From assembly GCA_900768845.1 (NCBI GenBank), contig CAAGEK010000051.1:86249-150248 (forward strand): a DNA stretch of 64,000 bases. Direction: 5' to 3'. The position numbers were made by a program, and so were the translations under genes. This document shows, piece by piece, positions 9,287 to 17,596 of this stretch (position 1 is the first letter of the stretch; the number at the start of each line of letters is the position of its first letter). The DNA comes from Alphaproteobacteria bacterium. GTDB taxonomy: Bacteria > Pseudomonadota > Alphaproteobacteria > CAAGCB01 > CAG-977. The notes below the pieces were generated by a model. It was not told where the DNA came from and ran no database searches. It was given only the letters and a program-made list of their open reading frames with translations.

Positions 9287-9907
9287 ATGGATACCTCGAC
9301 CCTTTTGCTTACAATTCCCGCGGTTTTGGGAGCGGCCATCCTCCTCTTGTTCCTTGTTTTCAAAATAAGAAACATTCCGATCCCCAAAGAATCAAAATCA
9401 AATTTCAAAATTATTCTCATCATTTTATTTGGAACCGGCGTGTACGCATATCTATTTTCGGATAACGACATTGTTTTTACTTGCCAAAAAGACACGATGG
9501 AATGTCAATATTATCATAACACCATGTTCAACAGGAATCTCCGCCTTGCCGGATCCTATCCGATTTCCCCTGACGCCCGTGCGTCCGTAAAAATAAAAAG
9601 CAATTACCCGCACAGAGGATATTCCCGTTCATATTATAAAATAATCGTCAAGGCCGAACGGGAAAACTTTGCCTTTCCAAAAGAATTCCCTCAGGAAAGC
9701 GAGGCGGAGCTGTACGCACAACGCTTTAACACGTTCATATCTTCCGACCTTCCGTCTTTTCAATTTGCCGAACGGCACAGCGAACAGGAAAACGCCGATA
9801 CGACAGCAACGTATGTTTGGATCATCTTTAATATGCTCGCCCTGTTGTGGCTGTTTGTAATGGTGTCGGACCTGCTGGAATACCGGAAGGCGAACCGTCA
9901 AAAGTAA
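9287..9907 (+). CDS. Uncharacterised membrane protein, tandem paralogue 1 of 3
   Basis: 206 residues, family not recognised. Two hydrophobic segments near the N-terminus (about residues 4-24 and 36-56), a ~110-residue polar domain, and a third hydrophobic segment near residues 170-192 followed by a basic tail. Right after the second helix comes SDNDIVFTCQKDTMEC, with two cysteines that could form a disulfide or bind metal, then YYHN. Later motifs shared with the two following genes are YPISPDARAS, FNTFISSD and ERHSEQEN. It has GAAAGGAAC ahead of the ATG. The region is visibly more AT-rich than its surroundings. Confidence 0.75.
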   Translation: MDTSTLLLTIPAVLGAAILLLFLVFKIRNIPIPKESKSNFKIILIILFGTGVYAYLFSDNDIVFTCQKDTMECQYYHNTMFNRNLRLAGSYPISPDARASVKIKSNYPHRGYSRSYYKIIVKAERENFAFPKEFPQESEAELYAQRFNTFISSDLPSFQFAERHSEQENADTTATYVWIIFNMLALLWLFVMVSDLLEYRKANRQK

Positions 9908-10072
9908 AAGACGCGAACGAACGCCGCCGCCGGACTTTCCCGCCGGAAACGGCACGGCGTCCCTTGAATCAAAGCGGATTTTTGACTTTACCCCGTTTTT
10001 CATTGAAGAATAAATGTGAGCGGATGAAAATAAATCGAATCACCCTTCCCCCCGAATATAAGGAGTTCCCTT

Positions 10073-10690
10073 ATGGATGTCGTTTTCGCCTTTTTGCTTA
10101 AAATTCTTACGGTTTTGGGAGGGCTCATCCTCCTTTTGTTTTATATTTTCAAAAAAAAGGGCGTTTCCGTTTCCGGCGCGTCAAAATATGTTTTTAAGTA
10201 TCTTCTTTTTTTCTTATTGATTATCGGAACTTATGCGTCCTTCTTTTTGGACAACGATATTGTTTTCACCTGCCACAAAAACACGATGAAATGCAATTAC
10301 CATCACAGCACTTATACCGATCGGGAACTGCGTTTCGTCAAATCCTATCCGATTTCCGCCGAAACCCGTGCATCAGTTCGGGAAAAGACCGTGTACAGGG
10401 GCAAAGGCCGCGTCCGCACCTATTATCAAATAATCTTTCAAACCGGAGAAAAATCCTTCCCGTTTCCCAAAGATTTTTATGGCGAAGAAGATGCCGCCGA
10501 ACAGTCGCGACATTTTAATGTGTTCATATCTTCAGACCACACGTTTTTCAAATACGACGAACGGCATAGCAAACAGGAAAGTAAAGAAGACATAATATTT
10601 TTCATTTTAGTGTCTTTTAATTTGATCGCCGTGTGTTGGCTGGCTTTGATGGTTTCCGACCTGTTCAATCACCGGAAAGCAAGGCGTTGA
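10073..10690 (+). CDS. Uncharacterised membrane protein, tandem paralogue 2 of 3
   Basis: 205 residues, same architecture as the gene before it: two N-terminal hydrophobic helices, a polar domain with DNDIVFTCHKNTMKCNYHHST, YPISAETRAS, FNVFISSD and ERHSKQES, and a C-terminal helix with a basic tail. It is closer to paralogue 3 than to paralogue 1 in the polar domain (both share YRGKGR- or YRGRGR-type loops and QIIFQTGE or QTIFQTGE). An AAGGAG site precedes the ATG by a good distance. Function unknown; the polar domain orientation relative to the membrane is not determined. Confidence 0.75.
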   Translation: MDVVFAFLLKILTVLGGLILLLFYIFKKKGVSVSGASKYVFKYLLFFLLIIGTYASFFLDNDIVFTCHKNTMKCNYHHSTYTDRELRFVKSYPISAETRASVREKTVYRGKGRVRTYYQIIFQTGEKSFPFPKDFYGEEDAAEQSRHFNVFISSDHTFFKYDERHSKQESKEDIIFFILVSFNLIAVCWLALMVSDLFNHRKARR

Positions 10691-10856
10691 AAGTAAAAGA
10701 GGACAACTGACCGTCGTATTTTCCCGCCGGAAAACGGCATGGCCTCCCTTGCTTCAAACGGATTTGGGACTTTAACCCGTTTTTCATTGAAGAATGGATG
10801 TAAACGAGTAAAAATAAATCAAATCAATATTCTTCTGCAATAAAGGAGTCCCCTTC

Positions 10857-11468
10857 ATGCTTGTCGTTTACGGCTTTTTGCTTCAAATTCTTGTTGCTTT
10901 AGGAGTAATCCTCCTTATTTTAGCCGGTATTTTCAAAAAAAAGGGGCTCTCATTTCCCAAAGAAACAAAATCAAAATTAAAAATGCTAATCCTCGCCTTT
11001 CTGGGAATAGGCGTCTATTCGTATTATTTTTCGGATAACGACATCGTTTTCATTTGCCGCAAAGACACAATGCTGTGCGAATATTATCACAGCACTCTTG
11101 CCGACACGGAACTGCGTTTCGTCGAATCCCATCCGATTTCCGCCGAAACCCGTGCGTCCTCCCGAAAAAAGACCGTGTACAGGGGCAGAGGCCGTTCCCG
11201 TTCCTATTATCAAACAATCTTTCAAACCGGAGAACAATCCTTCCCGCTTCCCAAAGATTTCAGTTGGGAGGAAGACGCCGTCAAACAAGCCGGCCGATTT
11301 AACACATTCATATCTTCGGATCGCCGGTTTTACAAATATGCCGAACAACACGACAAACAGGAAAATACGGAAACAATCGTATTTTTTGTTTTGATATTTT
11401 CCATTATCATCGCTTTCATATTGTTGATTCTGATGCTTATACAATTGTTCAGGAAAACATCCCGCTGA
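10857..11468 (+). CDS. Uncharacterised membrane protein, tandem paralogue 3 of 3
   Basis: 203 residues with the family layout: hydrophobic segments at the N-terminus, SDNDIVFICRKDTMLCEYYHST, YPISAETRAS-like HPISAETRAS, FNTFISSD, EQHDKQEN, and a C-terminal helix. AAAGGAG lies ahead of the start codon. The intergenic sequence before it resembles the one before paralogue 2, so the duplicated unit included the upstream region. No terminator was seen between this gene and the convergent marC gene. Confidence 0.75.
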   Translation: MLVVYGFLLQILVALGVILLILAGIFKKKGLSFPKETKSKLKMLILAFLGIGVYSYYFSDNDIVFICRKDTMLCEYYHSTLADTELRFVESHPISAETRASSRKKTVYRGRGRSRSYYQTIFQTGEQSFPLPKDFSWEEDAVKQAGRFNTFISSDRRFYKYAEQHDKQENTETIVFFVLIFSIIIAFILLILMLIQLFRKTSR

Positions 11469-11584
11469 AACACCGGACACGGCAAAAACCGGCGTTTATG
11501 GCGACACATTTTTCCGGTCGTTTTCCCGCCGTTTTCCCGAAAACCGGAGTCAATCCTCCCCACGCCCCTTTCACGGGCTGCGAA

Positions 11585-12214
11585 CTACGCGACCCATGCG
11601 GGGAACATGGCTTTAAGCGACGTATAAATAAATTCAATTCCGATGGCGGAAAGCAACATACCGAAAATACGGCTGATGATATTCAACCCCGTCTGTCCCA
11701 AAAAAGCGGCGAGTTTATTGGACACGCGCAAACACAGCCATGAAATCAGACCGACCGTCACTCCGGCGCAACAAACTGCCAGCAAATGCGAAAACGACGG
11801 ATCCAGCTGGGTGGCGATAACGACGGCGGAAATCCCTCCGGGGCCGGAAATAACCGGCAAAGCGATCGGCATGACGCCGATGGATTCGCGGTTTTCCGCT
11901 TCGGACTGTTCTTCTTTGGTGTGACGTTTTTCAGACGCTTTCATCATTCCGAACGCAATGGACATCAGCAAAATTCCGCCTGCGATGCGGAACGAATTGA
12001 GGCTGACGCCGAAAATATCCAAAATCGCACTGCCGAAAAACGCGGACGAAAGCAATACGCAAGTAACCGTGACGCCGGCCTGACGTGCGATGCCCGCCTT
12101 TTCACGCGTACCCATCCCTTCCGTCAGATTCACGAACAGGGGAATGGCGGATTGAGGGCCGCAAATGGCAAGCAACGCCAGACTGAAGTGCAAATAATCA
12201 AGAAACCATGCCAT
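11585..12214 (-). CDS. MarC family integral membrane protein
   Basis: 209 residues, about six hydrophobic helices, typical of the MarC/UPF0056 family. The N-terminal DYLHFSLALLAICGPQSAIPLFVNLT and the central GPGGISAVVIAT motif are diagnostic. Function in the inner membrane remains uncertain in general; earlier proposals of multidrug resistance were not upheld. AGGAGG lies ahead of the ATG at 12214. It is divergent from the nitroreductase gene and convergent with the tandem paralogues. Confidence 0.9.
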   Translation of the reverse strand: MAWFLDYLHFSLALLAICGPQSAIPLFVNLTEGMGTREKAGIARQAGVTVTCVLLSSAFFGSAILDIFGVSLNSFRIAGGILLMSIAFGMMKASEKRHTKEEQSEAENRESIGVMPIALPVISGPGGISAVVIATQLDPSFSHLLAVCCAGVTVGLISWLCLRVSNKLAAFLGQTGLNIISRIFGMLLSAIGIEFIYTSLKAMFPAWVA

Positions 12215-12329
12215 TGCCGTCCTCCTGTACCGAAAGAAAGAGTCGCCCCTTTATTAACATCTTTCTTGGAAATAAGAAAGCTGATAAAATTTTAAAAACG
12301 ATTTTTTTAAGACAGGAAAGGATAAAGCC

Positions 12330-12845
12330 ATGGAATTGATGGAAGGCCTGTTGGCGCGCCGCAGCGTCCGCCGCTATACGGATCAACCCGTCAGCGAACG
12401 CGACATTATCGACATTCTCAAAGCGGGGATGTACGCCCCCAGCGCAAGAAACCAGCAAATCTGGGATTTCGTCGTCATCACCGACAAAAAACTGCTTGCC
12501 GGACTGTCCGAACGGCTGGAAACGGCTCCGATGGCCAAGAACGCCGCTTTTGCCGTTTTGGTGTGCGCCGATACGGAACGCGAAAAATCCGAAGGCTATT
12601 GGGAACAGGACTGCAGCGCGTGCATTGAAAACATGATGCTGGGCGCGCTGGCCAAAGGCATCGGGTCGGTATGGATCGGCATTCATCCCAGAACCGAACG
12701 CGTCAATGCCGTCAGGGAATTGTTCGGGATTCCCGACGCCGCCCGCCCCCATTCGCTGATGATTGCCGGCTATCCCGCCGATCCCTTGCCCTCCGCGGAT
12801 CGTTTCCATCCGGAATTCATCCACATGAACGGGTGGGAAAAATAA
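12330..12845 (+). CDS. Nitroreductase family FMN oxidoreductase
   Basis: 171 residues, a short member of the nitroreductase fold. The FMN-binding signatures are RRSVRRYTDQPV at the N-terminus, APSARNQQIWDFVVIT, and the glycine-rich turn GALAKGIGSVWIG followed by IAGYPAD. These dimeric enzymes use NAD(P)H to reduce nitro groups, quinones or flavin. An AGGAAAGGATAAAGCC stretch precedes the start. The physiological substrate cannot be named from sequence. Confidence 0.9.
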   Translation: MELMEGLLARRSVRRYTDQPVSERDIIDILKAGMYAPSARNQQIWDFVVITDKKLLAGLSERLETAPMAKNAAFAVLVCADTEREKSEGYWEQDCSACIENMMLGALAKGIGSVWIGIHPRTERVNAVRELFGIPDAARPHSLMIAGYPADPLPSADRFHPEFIHMNGWEK

Positions 12846-12954
12846 CGCTTCCGCCTATAATTTTATTGACTTTTCAAGCGGGGATTGCCACCTTTTTACA
12901 GGAAGGGGAAATCCCCCTTTCCGTTACAAAAAATCCATCGGGACAAAACCGCAA

Positions 12955-14118
12955 ATGAATTTCGTTTATTTTTCTCCGAATTTCCCGACCTACGGGTGGA
13001 AATTCTGCCATTACTTGAAACAAAACGGCGTCAACGTGCTGGGCATCGGCGACGCTCCTTACGACGAACTGCCCTATGAACTGAAAGACGCGCTGACCGA
13101 ATATTACCGCGTCGAAAATTTACAGGATTACGACCAAATCCACCGCGCCTGCGCCTGGTTGACCTTCCGCCACGGAAAAATCGACGCGTTGCAGTCGAAC
13201 AATGAATTCTGGCTGGTCAGCGACGCAAAACTCAGAACGGATTTCAACATCGACGGAATGAAGTTTCCGCAAATCATGGATCATAAGCAAAAATCGAGGA
13301 TGAAAGCCTTTTTCGAACGCGCCGGAGTCCCCGCCGCCGCATGGTGTCTTCCTTCGACGTTCGGAGAAGGCAAGGCTTTCACCGACAAGCACGGCTTTCC
13401 CGTTGTCGTCAAACCCGACGACGGCGTCGGCGCGACCGATACATACACCTTGCACAATGAACAGGAAATGGCGGACTTTTTTGCGCAAAAGCCCGAAGAA
13501 GCCTCTTATATCATGGAAGAATTCATCGACGGCCATGTTGAAACGTTCGACGGCATCACCGATCGCAACGGCGACATCCGTTTTTGTGCCAGCCAGATTT
13601 ATCATCAATCCCTGATGGACACGGTCGTCAACGACGATTGCATCATGTACCATTCCGAACCGGAAATGGCGGCGGACATCAAAGAAGCCGGAACGAAAAT
13701 CGTCAAAGCCTTCGGAATCAGGGATATTTTCTTTCATTTTGAATTTTTCCGCACGAAAGAAGGAAAAATCATGGCGTTGGAAGTCAATATGCGTCCCCCC
13801 GGCGGCATGATTACGGAAATCTATCAGGCGTCGCACGATTTGGACATCTACAAAGTATGGGCGGACATCCTGATAAACGGCCGTTCCGATGAAGACATGA
13901 CGCAAAAGCGTTTCGCCGGATACGCCAGCCGCAAACACCGGTTTCGCTATGCCTTGAGCCACGAGGAAATCATGGAACGTTTCGGCGCGAACATCATGGA
14001 GGAAATGGAAATAGAAGGCATTACCGCACGCGCCATGGGCGATCACTTTTATCTGGTTTACGCCGATTCGCGTGAGGAGTTGAACCGGATTATCGACGCT
14101 ATCAACGCCCGTTTATAA
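12955..14118 (+). CDS. ATP-grasp domain protein (ligase of unknown substrate)
   Basis: 387 residues. The N-terminal ~90 residues form a Rossmann-like preATP-grasp region (FVYFSPNFPTYGWKFC). The ATP-grasp core follows: KSRMKAFFERAGVP, FPVVVKPDDGVGATDTY (ATP-binding loop), SYIMEEFIDGHVETFDG, and the metal-binding stretch ALEVNMRPPGGM. Such enzymes join a carboxylate to an amine or thiol through an acyl phosphate. The next gene, an esterase-fold protein, begins ten bases after the stop, so the two are very likely co-expressed. The product is unknown; no carrier protein or known pathway partner is nearby. Confidence 0.85.
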   Translation: MNFVYFSPNFPTYGWKFCHYLKQNGVNVLGIGDAPYDELPYELKDALTEYYRVENLQDYDQIHRACAWLTFRHGKIDALQSNNEFWLVSDAKLRTDFNIDGMKFPQIMDHKQKSRMKAFFERAGVPAAAWCLPSTFGEGKAFTDKHGFPVVVKPDDGVGATDTYTLHNEQEMADFFAQKPEEASYIMEEFIDGHVETFDGITDRNGDIRFCASQIYHQSLMDTVVNDDCIMYHSEPEMAADIKEAGTKIVKAFGIRDIFFHFEFFRTKEGKIMALEVNMRPPGGMITEIYQASHDLDIYKVWADILINGRSDEDMTQKRFAGYASRKHRFRYALSHEEIMERFGANIMEEMEIEGITARAMGDHFYLVYADSREELNRIIDAINARL

Positions 14119-14128
14119 GGATTTTGAA

Positions 14129-14881
14129 ATGAAAGAGGAATACTTCAAAGAATACAGCCGCACCCTTGACCGCGATATGGAATTCAAGGTTTACGGACAC
14201 ACGGGAAAGCCCGTTTTGGTTTTCCCGCCGGGATCGGGACGTTTTTGGCATTACGAATTTCACGGCATGGTTGAAATCTGCCGCCCCTACATTGATGCGG
14301 GGCGCATCCAGCTGTTTTGCATTGACGGGATTGATTTTGAAACGTGGGATCTCAAAGACGGCAACCCTTATGACCGCATCCGTTTGCACGAACGTTATTT
14401 CAACTATGTAACCGACGAATTCATTCCCCGCATCAAAGGCATCAGCCGCGATGCAAACGGCGGACGGGAAATCGGGATTTTGGCGACGGGATGCTCGATG
14501 GGGGCGTTCCACAGCGCGTTGACCTATTTCCGCCGTCCGGATCTGCTGGATTCCGTCATCGCCCTGAGCGGGTTGTACAGCTCGAAGTACTTTATGGGCG
14601 ACTACATGGACGAAGTCGTCTATTTCAATTCGGTGCTGAACTTCCTGCCGAACATCAACGACGAACGCCTGTTGGATCAAATGCGCAAAGGCCGTTTGGT
14701 CTTTTGCGTGGGGCAAGGCGCGTGGGAAGACCCGATGATTGAAGAAACGCTGGCATTGAAAAACATCTTGGAAGCCAAGCACATTCCCGCTTTTGTCGAT
14801 GTTTGGGGCAAAGACGTGAATCACGACTGGGATTGGTGGTACGTCCAGCTGCCCTATTTCCTTGACCGCGTTTTGGATTAA
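14129..14881 (+). CDS. Alpha/beta hydrolase of the esterase D-like (putative esterase) family
   Basis: 250 residues, no signal peptide. The nucleophile elbow is ATGCSMGAFHS with serine in GxSxG context, and a late KDVNHDWDWW supplies a histidine; a DVWG stretch precedes it. The protein starts with a beta-rich segment (FKVYGHTGKPVLVFPPGSG) like other putative esterases. It is translationally close to the ATP-grasp gene, which suggests it acts on the same small molecule, for instance as an acyl transferase or hydrolase. That link is inference. Confidence 0.82.
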   Translation: MKEEYFKEYSRTLDRDMEFKVYGHTGKPVLVFPPGSGRFWHYEFHGMVEICRPYIDAGRIQLFCIDGIDFETWDLKDGNPYDRIRLHERYFNYVTDEFIPRIKGISRDANGGREIGILATGCSMGAFHSALTYFRRPDLLDSVIALSGLYSSKYFMGDYMDEVVYFNSVLNFLPNINDERLLDQMRKGRLVFCVGQGAWEDPMIEETLALKNILEAKHIPAFVDVWGKDVNHDWDWWYVQLPYFLDRVLD

Positions 14882-14888
14882 AGGAAAC

Positions 14889-14922
14889 GCCGCCCCGAAC
14901 CGCAAAGGGGCGGCTTTTTTCA
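14889..14922 (+). terminator. Rho-independent terminator after the ATP-grasp/esterase pair
   Basis: CCGCCCC pairs with GGGGCGG around a ten-base loop, followed by six T. Because it ends only a few bases before the ATG at 14925, it fixes the start of the next gene downstream of the hairpin. Confidence 0.85.
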
Positions 14923-14924
14923 TT

Positions 14925-15776
14925 ATGATTTTCAAATCCCTTTCCCTGTTTTCTCCCGAACAAATCGCCGCCAGCGGTCAATGTTTCCGTATGTTTGAAA
15001 AAAACGGCGCATGGACGGTCGTCCATCGGGACAAACTGTTGAAAATCACACCTGCGGACGGCGGATTTTATTTTTCGTGTACGGAAAACGAATTTGAAAG
15101 CGTGTGGCGGGAATATTTCGACCTGAACGAAGATTACGGCAGATTTTGCGCCGCCGTCGCCGGCGATGAGTTTTTGGAATGCGCCGCCGCGTTCGGCCGC
15201 GGCATCCGTATTTTGAAACAAGACCCGTGGGAAACGCTGTGTTCTTTTTTAATCTCACAAAACAACAACATTCCCAAAATCAAAAAAAGCGTTGAAATGC
15301 TGTGCCGTGCGTTCGGCGAAGAGCGGAAAACGGACGACGGGGAAAGCTTCCGGCTTTTTCCTTCGGCGCACAGGCTGGCAAACCTGAACAGAGAGGAAGA
15401 GGCCTTTTTCCGCAAAGAATGTCTGTTGGGCTATCGCGACAAGTTCGTATCGGCCGCCGCCCGCGGTGTGGCAACCGGAAAAACCGATTTGAAACGGATG
15501 GAACGGTTGGACAACGATAACCTGTTCAAAGAACTGACCGCCCTTTACGGTGCGGGCGCGAAAGTCGCCTCCTGCGTCATGTTGTTCGGATTTCACCGCA
15601 TTGACGCGTTCCCCGTCGACACTTGGATGAAAAAAATTCTGGACGCCCGATACGGCGGGCGGTTCAACCCCGAAAAATATCAGGGCTTCCAAGGAGTCAT
15701 ACAACAATATATGTTTTATTATTACCGCAGCCTTTCACAACAGACCTCTTTTTCTTTACATAAAAATCCCGTATAA
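14925..15776 (+). CDS. 8-oxoguanine DNA glycosylase/AP lyase, OGG1 type
   Basis: 283 residues from the ATG at 14925; the longer reading frame would run back through a terminator hairpin. It removes oxidised guanine by base excision. The N-terminal OGG domain (MIFKSLSLFSPEQIAASGQCFRM) is followed by the HhH-GPD core: LISQNNNIPKI, and GAGAKVASCVMLFGFHRIDAFPVDTWM, which holds the catalytic lysine (AKVASC) and aspartate (PVDTW) in the positions of human OGG1 K249 and D268. No iron-sulphur cysteine cluster is present. It could also act on alkylated bases, but the lysine supports a bifunctional glycosylase. Confidence 0.88.
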   Translation: MIFKSLSLFSPEQIAASGQCFRMFEKNGAWTVVHRDKLLKITPADGGFYFSCTENEFESVWREYFDLNEDYGRFCAAVAGDEFLECAAAFGRGIRILKQDPWETLCSFLISQNNNIPKIKKSVEMLCRAFGEERKTDDGESFRLFPSAHRLANLNREEEAFFRKECLLGYRDKFVSAAARGVATGKTDLKRMERLDNDNLFKELTALYGAGAKVASCVMLFGFHRIDAFPVDTWMKKILDARYGGRFNPEKYQGFQGVIQQYMFYYYRSLSQQTSFSLHKNPV

Positions 15777-15814
15777 TGCTTTTCACAATTTAATAAAAAG
15801 GCGGAATATCCGGA

Positions 15815-16405
15815 ATGAAGCGTTTTTTAATTTTTGCATATTTGGTAATGGCCGTATCCGGATGCCACCTGCCCGCCGTACCGACGACGGAAATGCTCAG
15901 CGACGCGGAAACGACGTTTGATCAACGCCTGTTCGTAAAAGGCGGAAAAGCTTTGGTTTTATTACAGGCGACCAACGATATGCCGCCGTATGCGGATATG
16001 ATGAACCGCGTCGTTTTTAAAAACAAACGTTCGGGGGCGGCTTTTGTCCTTATTTCCAGAAATATGCGCACGCTGATGATTCCGGCGGGAACGTATGAAA
16101 TGACCGAATTCGGGCTTTTTTCGGCGGGATCGTTGCGCTCCGAACTGGATTTTTCACGCGATTACAAAGCTTCCTTCACCGTTGAATCCGGCGACGTCGT
16201 TTATCTGGGCACGATTAAAACCCACGCCGTTTTGGGAGAAAGGCGGTTGAATTTATACGGACCGGCGGAACAACGCGTCAGAGCGACTTCGGAATTGAGG
16301 GACGATTTCAAACAATTACCGGCGAATTACACGGACTGGGTCGCCTTTTACGCCGGAAAGCCCGTCGAAACAAAGCTGATGTCGTGGAAAAGAACGGTAT
16401 ATTGA
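15815..16405 (+). CDS. Putative lipoprotein of unknown function
   Basis: 196 residues. A short signal peptide ends in the lipobox VSGC (cysteine 17), predicting a lipid-anchored envelope protein. The mature part is beta-rich (IPAGTYEMTEFGLF, SGDVVYLGTIKTH) and resembles the many bacterial lipoproteins that carry a fold similar to DUF2846; that resemblance is weak. It is followed 15 bases later by another lipoprotein gene in the same direction. Confidence 0.75.
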   Translation: MKRFLIFAYLVMAVSGCHLPAVPTTEMLSDAETTFDQRLFVKGGKALVLLQATNDMPPYADMMNRVVFKNKRSGAAFVLISRNMRTLMIPAGTYEMTEFGLFSAGSLRSELDFSRDYKASFTVESGDVVYLGTIKTHAVLGERRLNLYGPAEQRVRATSELRDDFKQLPANYTDWVAFYAGKPVETKLMSWKRTVY

Positions 16406-16419
16406 AAAAGGTGCGGAAT

Positions 16420-16857
16420 ATGAAAAAAATCGTCACACTTTTATGTATATTGGCTCTGACCTCGGCGTGTGCGTCCTCGGGAACGGATCAAATCGGCGAT
16501 TTTCAACTGCTTTATCAGGAACTCTCCTCCCGCGGGCGGATGACGAAACGGGAAATCGTCGCAACATTCGGCGAACCGTCCGCCGCCTATTTCAGAAACG
16601 GCAAAGAAGTCTACGAATACAAATATGTCCGGATTCATAACAATCCCGCCTCTTACATTCCCTTGATCGGATTGATGTTCAAACCGAACGTTTACAAAAT
16701 CAACCTGTTCTTTGTTACATTCAATTCGGACGGTAGCGTTTTGGGATATAACGCCACGACGGTTTCGGACGATTTCCCGCAAAAAAATACGTTTGATCCG
16801 CCCGAACGAAGACCGTCGTTTTTTGAAAACGTTATGAACAGCGGAATGTATTTTTAG
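16420..16857 (+). CDS. Small putative outer-membrane lipoprotein, SmpA/OmlA-like fold
   Basis: 145 residues from the ATG at 16420, chosen because it begins a clean signal peptide (MKKIVTLLCILALTSAC) with lipobox cysteine 17; the reading frame is open further upstream. The mature protein has SSRGRMTKREIVATFGEPSAAYFRNGKEVYEYKY cut into the pattern seen in SmpA/BamE-like lipoproteins (a Gly-x-Pro after a helix, then a strand with tyrosines). That comparison is from pattern only. It forms a pair with the lipoprotein upstream. Confidence 0.75.
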   Translation: MKKIVTLLCILALTSACASSGTDQIGDFQLLYQELSSRGRMTKREIVATFGEPSAAYFRNGKEVYEYKYVRIHNNPASYIPLIGLMFKPNVYKINLFFVTFNSDGSVLGYNATTVSDDFPQKNTFDPPERRPSFFENVMNSGMYF

Positions 16858-16872
16858 AAACCGTCCGTTTTT

Positions 16873-17580
16873 TCACTTGAAGCACGAATACAACGACAAT
16901 ACGGCGATCGCCGCCGTTTCCGCCCTTAAAATCCGTTCGCCCAAATCCAATCCCGCGGCATTCGTCAGACGGGCGATCGCCATCCGTTCCGATCCGGAAA
17001 AACCGCCCTCGGGCCCGACCAGAAACGCGGCGGGCAAAGCAGGGTTCAATACGGCGGAAGCGGGCTTTCCCTTCCCGCTTTCATCCAAATGAATCAACAC
17101 GGGTTGCGTATCGTCCCAAGCCGCCAGCAAATCCTTCAAAGCGACCGGAGCGTCAACGTCGGGAACATCCAAACGGCGGCATTGTTCTGCGGCTTCGACA
17201 GCGATCGATTTCAACCGTTCCGTATTGACTCTGGATACCGCGGTAAACTCCGTTATCACGGGGCAGATTCGCGAAACGCCCAGCTCGGTTGCCTTTTCAA
17301 CCACCAAATCCGTACAGTCGCGCTTCAAAGGGGCGAAATACAAACGCACATCCTTTTTATCGGGTTGTTTTATTTCCAAACGCAACCCGCCGACAGCGGC
17401 CTTTTTCTTTTCCAATACGGAAATCCCGCCCGAAAATTCGCCGTCGACGCCGTTAAACAGGAAAATTTCATCCCCCGTTTCGCAACGCAACACGGAACGC
17501 AGGTAATGAGCCTGCGCTTCGGACAAAAAAACTTCAGACCCTTCGGAAAGCAAAGAGGGAACATACAATCTGATTTTCAT
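16873..17580 (-). CDS. rsmE: 16S rRNA (uracil1498-N3)-methyltransferase RsmE
   Basis: 235 residues. RsmE methylates N3 of U1498 in the decoding site using SAM. The N-terminal PUA-like part (MKIRLYVPSLL, AQAHYLRSVLRCETGDEIFLFNG) and the trefoil-knot SPOUT domain with FLVGPEGGFSGSE and LGERILRAETAAI are diagnostic. It lies downstream of the HD-GYP gene on the same strand with 16 bases between them and probably shares its transcript. Confidence 0.95.
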   Translation of the reverse strand: MKIRLYVPSLLSEGSEVFLSEAQAHYLRSVLRCETGDEIFLFNGVDGEFSGGISVLEKKKAAVGGLRLEIKQPDKKDVRLYFAPLKRDCTDLVVEKATELGVSRICPVITEFTAVSRVNTERLKSIAVEAAEQCRRLDVPDVDAPVALKDLLAAWDDTQPVLIHLDESGKGKPASAVLNPALPAAFLVGPEGGFSGSERMAIARLTNAAGLDLGERILRAETAAIAVLSLYSCFK

Positions 17581-17596
17581 AACGGGCTACTCTCGG

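Larger units (their letters stand above)
9287..11468 (+). repeat. Tandem triplication of a ~785-bp gene-plus-spacer unit
   Basis: Start codons of the three paralogues are spaced 786 and 784 bases apart. The spacers 9908-10072 and 10691-10856 share recognisable stretches (TTTCCCGCCGGAAA, CCCGTTTTTCATTGAAGAAT and an AAATAAATC stretch), while the sequence upstream of the first copy differs. This shows duplication of whole units, not convergence of proteins. Confidence 0.8.

Noticed and set aside
9287..11468. Prophage or toxin-immunity island
   Set aside because: The three paralogues lack recognisable toxin, phage or immunity domains, and flanking genes are ordinary chromosomal genes.
14862..14924. 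Longer N-terminus for the OGG1-like protein
   Set aside because: The extra codons cross a complete terminator hairpin with T-tract; the ATG at 14925 starts the conserved domain.
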